In this document: positions 61,627-64,000 of the stretch, piece after piece
How the letters are laid out: every line of letters starts with the position of its first letter
Numbering within the stretch: position 1 is the stretch's first letter
Assembly: GCF_025665335.1 (NCBI RefSeq)
Contig: NZ_CP106869.1
Location: forward strand, 708,501 to 772,500
Length of the DNA: 64,000 bases
Reading direction: 5' to 3'
DNA from: Xanthomonas sp. AM6
GTDB lineage: Bacteria > Pseudomonadota > Gammaproteobacteria > Xanthomonadales > Xanthomonadaceae
Program-made: the position numbers and the translations under genes
The notes under the pieces: generated by a model
Seen by the model: the letters and a program-made list of their open reading frames with translations, nothing else
Told to the model about the DNA's origin: nothing
Database searches by the model: none

Positions 61627-62382
61627 GTGCCGAAACTCGATCACGCCGACTGGCCGCAACGTCTGTGGCTGGTGCGGCATGGACAGAGCGCGGGCAACGT
61701 CGCCCGCGACCTCGCCGAGGCATCCGGGCAGGAGTTGATCGACATCGCCACCCGCGACGCCGATACGCCGTTGTCCGATCTGGGCCTGCAGCAATCGCAG
61801 CAGCTGGGCCGCTGGTTCGCGGCGCTGCCGGAGAACCAGCGGCCCAACATCCTGCTGACCTCGCCGTTCCTGCGCGCGCAACAGACCTGCGCGGCGATCG
61901 GCGAGGCGCTGGCGCTGCCGACGGCGGCGCCGGCGCTGGACGAGCGCCTGCGCGAGAAGGAATTCGGCATCCTCGACCGCTACACCCGGCATGGCATCGT
62001 CAGCCGCTTCCCGGAACTGGCCGAACAGCGCGCCTCGGTCGGCAAGTTCTATTTCCGCCCGCCCGGCGGCGAGAGCTGGTGCGACGTGATCCTGCGCCTG
62101 CGCAGCGTGGTCGAGGAACTGCGCCGCGACCACGCCGGCGAGCGCGTGCTGATCGTGGCCCACCAGGTCATCGTCAACTGCATGCGCTACCTGCTCGAAC
62201 GCCTGGACGAGAAGGCGATCCTGGACATCGACCGCGGCGGCGACGTGCCCAACTGCAGCGTCACCGAATACGCCATCGGCGACGCCGACGGCACGCCGCG
62301 CTTCGACCTGGTCCAGGCCAACGCGGTGCCGTTCGAGGTGCCGGTGACCACCGCGGCCGACCAGCCGGGCGGGCCGCGATGA
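61627..62382 (+). CDS. Histidine phosphatase-superfamily protein
   Basis: A 251-residue phosphoglycerate-mutase-like phosphatase. The phosphorylated His sits in the LVRHGQSAGN motif (about residues 16-25), and the second His in VAHQVIVNCMRY. GTG is chosen as start because AGGAG lies 6 bases upstream and the frame then begins right before the fold; the longer ATG frame lacks family similarity. The stop overlaps the start of the NAD(P)HX dehydratase gene (ATGA), so the pair is an operon. Substrate unknown; SixA, phosphosugar or nucleotide phosphatase roles are all possible. Confidence 0.88.
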   Translation: MPKLDHADWPQRLWLVRHGQSAGNVARDLAEASGQELIDIATRDADTPLSDLGLQQSQQLGRWFAALPENQRPNILLTSPFLRAQQTCAAIGEALALPTAAPALDERLREKEFGILDRYTRHGIVSRFPELAEQRASVGKFYFRPPGGESWCDVILRLRSVVEELRRDHAGERVLIVAHQVIVNCMRYLLERLDEKAILDIDRGGDVPNCSVTEYAIGDADGTPRFDLVQANAVPFEVPVTTAADQPGGPR

Positions 62383-63245
62383 CCCGGGCGCGCGCGATCG
62401 CGGTGACGGCGACGCTGCTGCGGCGCTGGCCGTTGCCGAGCGCCGCCGGCGTCACCGGCAAGGAACAGCGCGGGCGCGTGCTGGTGATCGGCGGCAGCAG
62501 CGAGATCCCCGGCGCGGCGTTGCTGGCGGCGGAGGCGGCCCTGCGCGCCGGCGCCGGCAAGCTGCAGGTCGCCACCGCGCGTCCGGTGGCCACGGCGATG
62601 GCGATCGCCTTGCCCGAGGCGCGGGTGGTGGGGCTGCCGGTGGCCGCCGATGGCGAACTGCGCCTCGGCGGCAAGGCGTTGGAGGACGATGCCGCGCGCG
62701 CCGATGCGCTGCTGATCGGTCCCGGCATGCGCGGCCGGCCGGCGCTGCGCAGACAGATCGCGCAGCTGCTGGCGGCCGCCCGCTGCGGCGTGGTGCTGGA
62801 TGCCGGTGCGCTGGTGGACACGCGCGGCATGGCCGATCCGGGGCGGATCGTGCTGACCCCGCACCATGGCGAGATGGCCGCGTTGAGCGGCGTGCCGATC
62901 GAACGCATCGCCGCCGATCCGGCGGCGATGGCGCTGCGCCACGCGCGCCACAGCGGCGCGGTGGTGGTGCTGAAGTCGGCGACCACGGTGATCGCCGCGC
63001 CCGACGGCACGCACTGGGTGCACCGCGGCGGCAGCGTGTCCCTGGGCACCTCCGGCTCCGGCGACGTGCTCGCCGGCATCATTTGCGGCCTGCTGGCGCG
63101 CGGCGCCGGCAGCGCGCAGGCGGCGGTCTGGGGCGTGCACCTGCACGCGCGCGCCGGCGCCCTGCTGGCCCGCCAGCTCGGCCCGCTCGGCCCCCTGGCC
63201 CGCGAGATCGCGGCCCACCTCCCAGGCCTGCTCGCCACCCGCTGA
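62379..63245 (+). CDS. nnrD: ADP/ATP-dependent NAD(P)H-hydrate dehydratase
   Basis: A 288-residue ribokinase-fold enzyme that repairs hydrated NADH/NADPH. Family marks: N-terminal GKEQRGRVLVIGGS, AGAGKLQVAT, LTPHHGEMAAL and the nucleotide-binding GTSGSGDVLAGI, all intact. It matches the C-terminal half of fused YjeF/NnrED; the epimerase half is absent here, as in many split forms. It is coupled to the histidine phosphatase gene. Convergent with the short-chain dehydrogenase gene beyond a stem. Cytoplasmic housekeeping. Confidence 0.92.
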   Translation: MTRARAIAVTATLLRRWPLPSAAGVTGKEQRGRVLVIGGSSEIPGAALLAAEAALRAGAGKLQVATARPVATAMAIALPEARVVGLPVAADGELRLGGKALEDDAARADALLIGPGMRGRPALRRQIAQLLAAARCGVVLDAGALVDTRGMADPGRIVLTPHHGEMAALSGVPIERIAADPAAMALRHARHSGAVVVLKSATTVIAAPDGTHWVHRGGSVSLGTSGSGDVLAGIICGLLARGAGSAQAAVWGVHLHARAGALLARQLGPLGPLAREIAAHLPGLLATR

Positions 63246-63272
63246 TCCAGGCCCAGCGTCCAAAACGGCAAC

Positions 63273-63298
63273 GGCGGCGCCAAAACCGCAGCGCCGCC
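63273..63298. terminator. Stem between convergent genes
   Basis: GGCGGCGC (63273-63280) pairs with GCGCCGCC (63291-63298) around a 10-base loop, 28 bp after the nnrD stop. Plausible bidirectional terminator; arms are short. Confidence 0.45.
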
Positions 63299-63314
63299 AT
63301 CGTCTATCGCTAAT

Positions 63315-63360
63315 CCAGGATCCGGGCTTCCAATCCCGAATCCCCAATCCCAACTCCCGG
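63315..63360. repeat. Short tandem ATCCC-type repeat
   Basis: CAATCCCGAATCCCCAATCC and neighbouring bases carry four spaced ATCCC units. GGGATT-type runs of this kind are common in Xanthomonadaceae intergenic DNA, and this one sits right after the convergent dehydrogenase stop. Confidence 0.5.
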
Positions 63361-63362
63361 CC

Positions 63363-64000
63363 CTACAGCGTGACCGCCCCACCGGCAATGGTGATCAGCG
63401 TCCCGGAGGTATAGCTGGACGTGTCGGAGGCGAGCAGCACATAGGTCGACGCCAGTTCCACCGGCTGCCCGGGGCGGCCGAACGGGGTCTGCGAACCGAA
63501 GTCCTTCACCGACTCCTCGTCCATGCCGGCGGGAATGAACGGGGTCCAGATCGGGCCCGGCAGCACCGCGTTGACCCGGATCTTCTTGTCGGCGAGCAAC
63601 CCGGCCAGGCCGATGGTCAGGTTGGCGACCGCGCCCTTGGTGGTGGAGTAGGGCAGGATGTTCGGGGTCGGCTTCTTCGAGTTGACCGAGGCGGTGTTGA
63701 TGATCGAACCGCCCTCGGGCATGTGCGGCACCGCCAGCTGCACCAGGTGGAACGGCGCGTGCACGTTGGTGGCGAAGGTCCTCTCCCACTCGTCGAGGGT
63801 GATCTCCTCGAAGCTGTGGAAGTAGCGCTGGTAGGCGGCGTTGTTGACCAGCACGTCGAGCCCGCCGAAACGTTCGACCACGGTCTGGACCAGCGCCTGC
63901 GCCTGCGCGCGGTCGCTGATGTCGCAAGGGTGCAGCAGCACGCGCACGCCGGCGGCCTCGACCAGCTTGCCGATGCGCTCGGCGTCGTCCTGCTCGCTGG
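63363..64000 (-). CDS. Short-chain dehydrogenase/reductase, 5' end cut by window edge
   Basis: C-terminal 212 residues of an SDR. Visible motifs: NNAA (LVNNAAYQRY), catalytic Ser in NTASVNS, Tyr-x-x-x-Lys in YSTTKGA, and the family end GGAVTL. It resembles the YghA-type oxidoreductases; cofactor choice cannot be read because the glycine-rich N-terminal loop lies beyond the edge. Convergent with nnrD. Confidence 0.9.
   Translation of the reverse strand, partial: SEQDDAERIGKLVEAAGVRVLLHPCDISDRAQAQALVQTVVERFGGLDVLVNNAAYQRYFHSFEEITLDEWERTFATNVHAPFHLVQLAVPHMPEGGSIINTASVNSKKPTPNILPYSTTKGAVANLTIGLAGLLADKKIRVNAVLPGPIWTPFIPAGMDEESVKDFGSQTPFGRPGQPVELASTYVLLASDTSSYTSGTLITIAGGAVTL

Overview
The window is about 70% G+C, very gene dense, and free of rRNA, tRNA, CRISPR arrays or intact insertion sequences. 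Codon use, the mix of families (MipA/OmpV, LpxO-like hydroxylase, paired chemoreceptors, OprB porin, a P450-reductase fusion) and a REP-type repeat beginning TGTAGGAGCGAC point to a gammaproteobacterium of the Xanthomonadaceae, most likely Xanthomonas or a close relative. This is inference from style and content; no taxonomic marker gene is present.

Layout. 1-6.1 kb: a truncated GGDEF protein, a ParD-like antitoxin coupled to a second-copy methionine aminopeptidase, and a LysR / cysteine hydrolase / DoxX / pirin group followed by an 84-bp remnant of the aminopeptidase gene. 6.2-16.7 kb: an envelope module with an RND efflux adaptor and pump, a two-component system, a MipA/OmpV protein, a NodT-type outer-membrane channel, a small membrane protein and an LpxO-like hydroxylase. 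Three of its promoters carry the same 11-bp-spaced direct repeat with a -10-like hexamer at a fixed distance, which looks like one response-regulator regulon. 16.8-30.5 kb: small regulator/enzyme units, namely FAD monooxygenase-TetR-metallohydrolase, a chemoreceptor, two alpha/beta hydrolases divergent from a MerR regulator, a VOC protein, and a TetR gene coupled to a 1057-residue CYP102-type P450/reductase fusion. 30.7-35.8 kb: an IclR-controlled uptake and catabolic set (MFS transporter, DapA-like lyase, OprB porin). 36.2-40.1 kb: a hypothetical membrane protein, an NTF2-like exported protein and a second two-component pair.

40.7-52.9 kb holds the most striking locus: three tightly linked genes for a 2581-residue exported protein made of DUF11 and SdrD B-like repeats, a 1125-residue predicted outer-membrane beta-barrel, and an OmpA-domain protein. 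It looks like a Gram-negative surface-fibre and anchor system. It is followed by a permuted NlpC/P60-like enzyme and a second chemoreceptor with a candidate flagellar (sigma-28) promoter.

56.8-64 kb: a small exported protein, an SRAP-family protein that has lost its catalytic residues, and a stress-type set (DUF6766-like membrane protein, manganese catalase, YciF and YciE-like ferritin-fold proteins). The window ends with a histidine phosphatase, an NAD(P)HX dehydratase and a truncated short-chain dehydrogenase. Hairpin REP pairs and terminator-like stems sit between several of these units, often between convergent genes.
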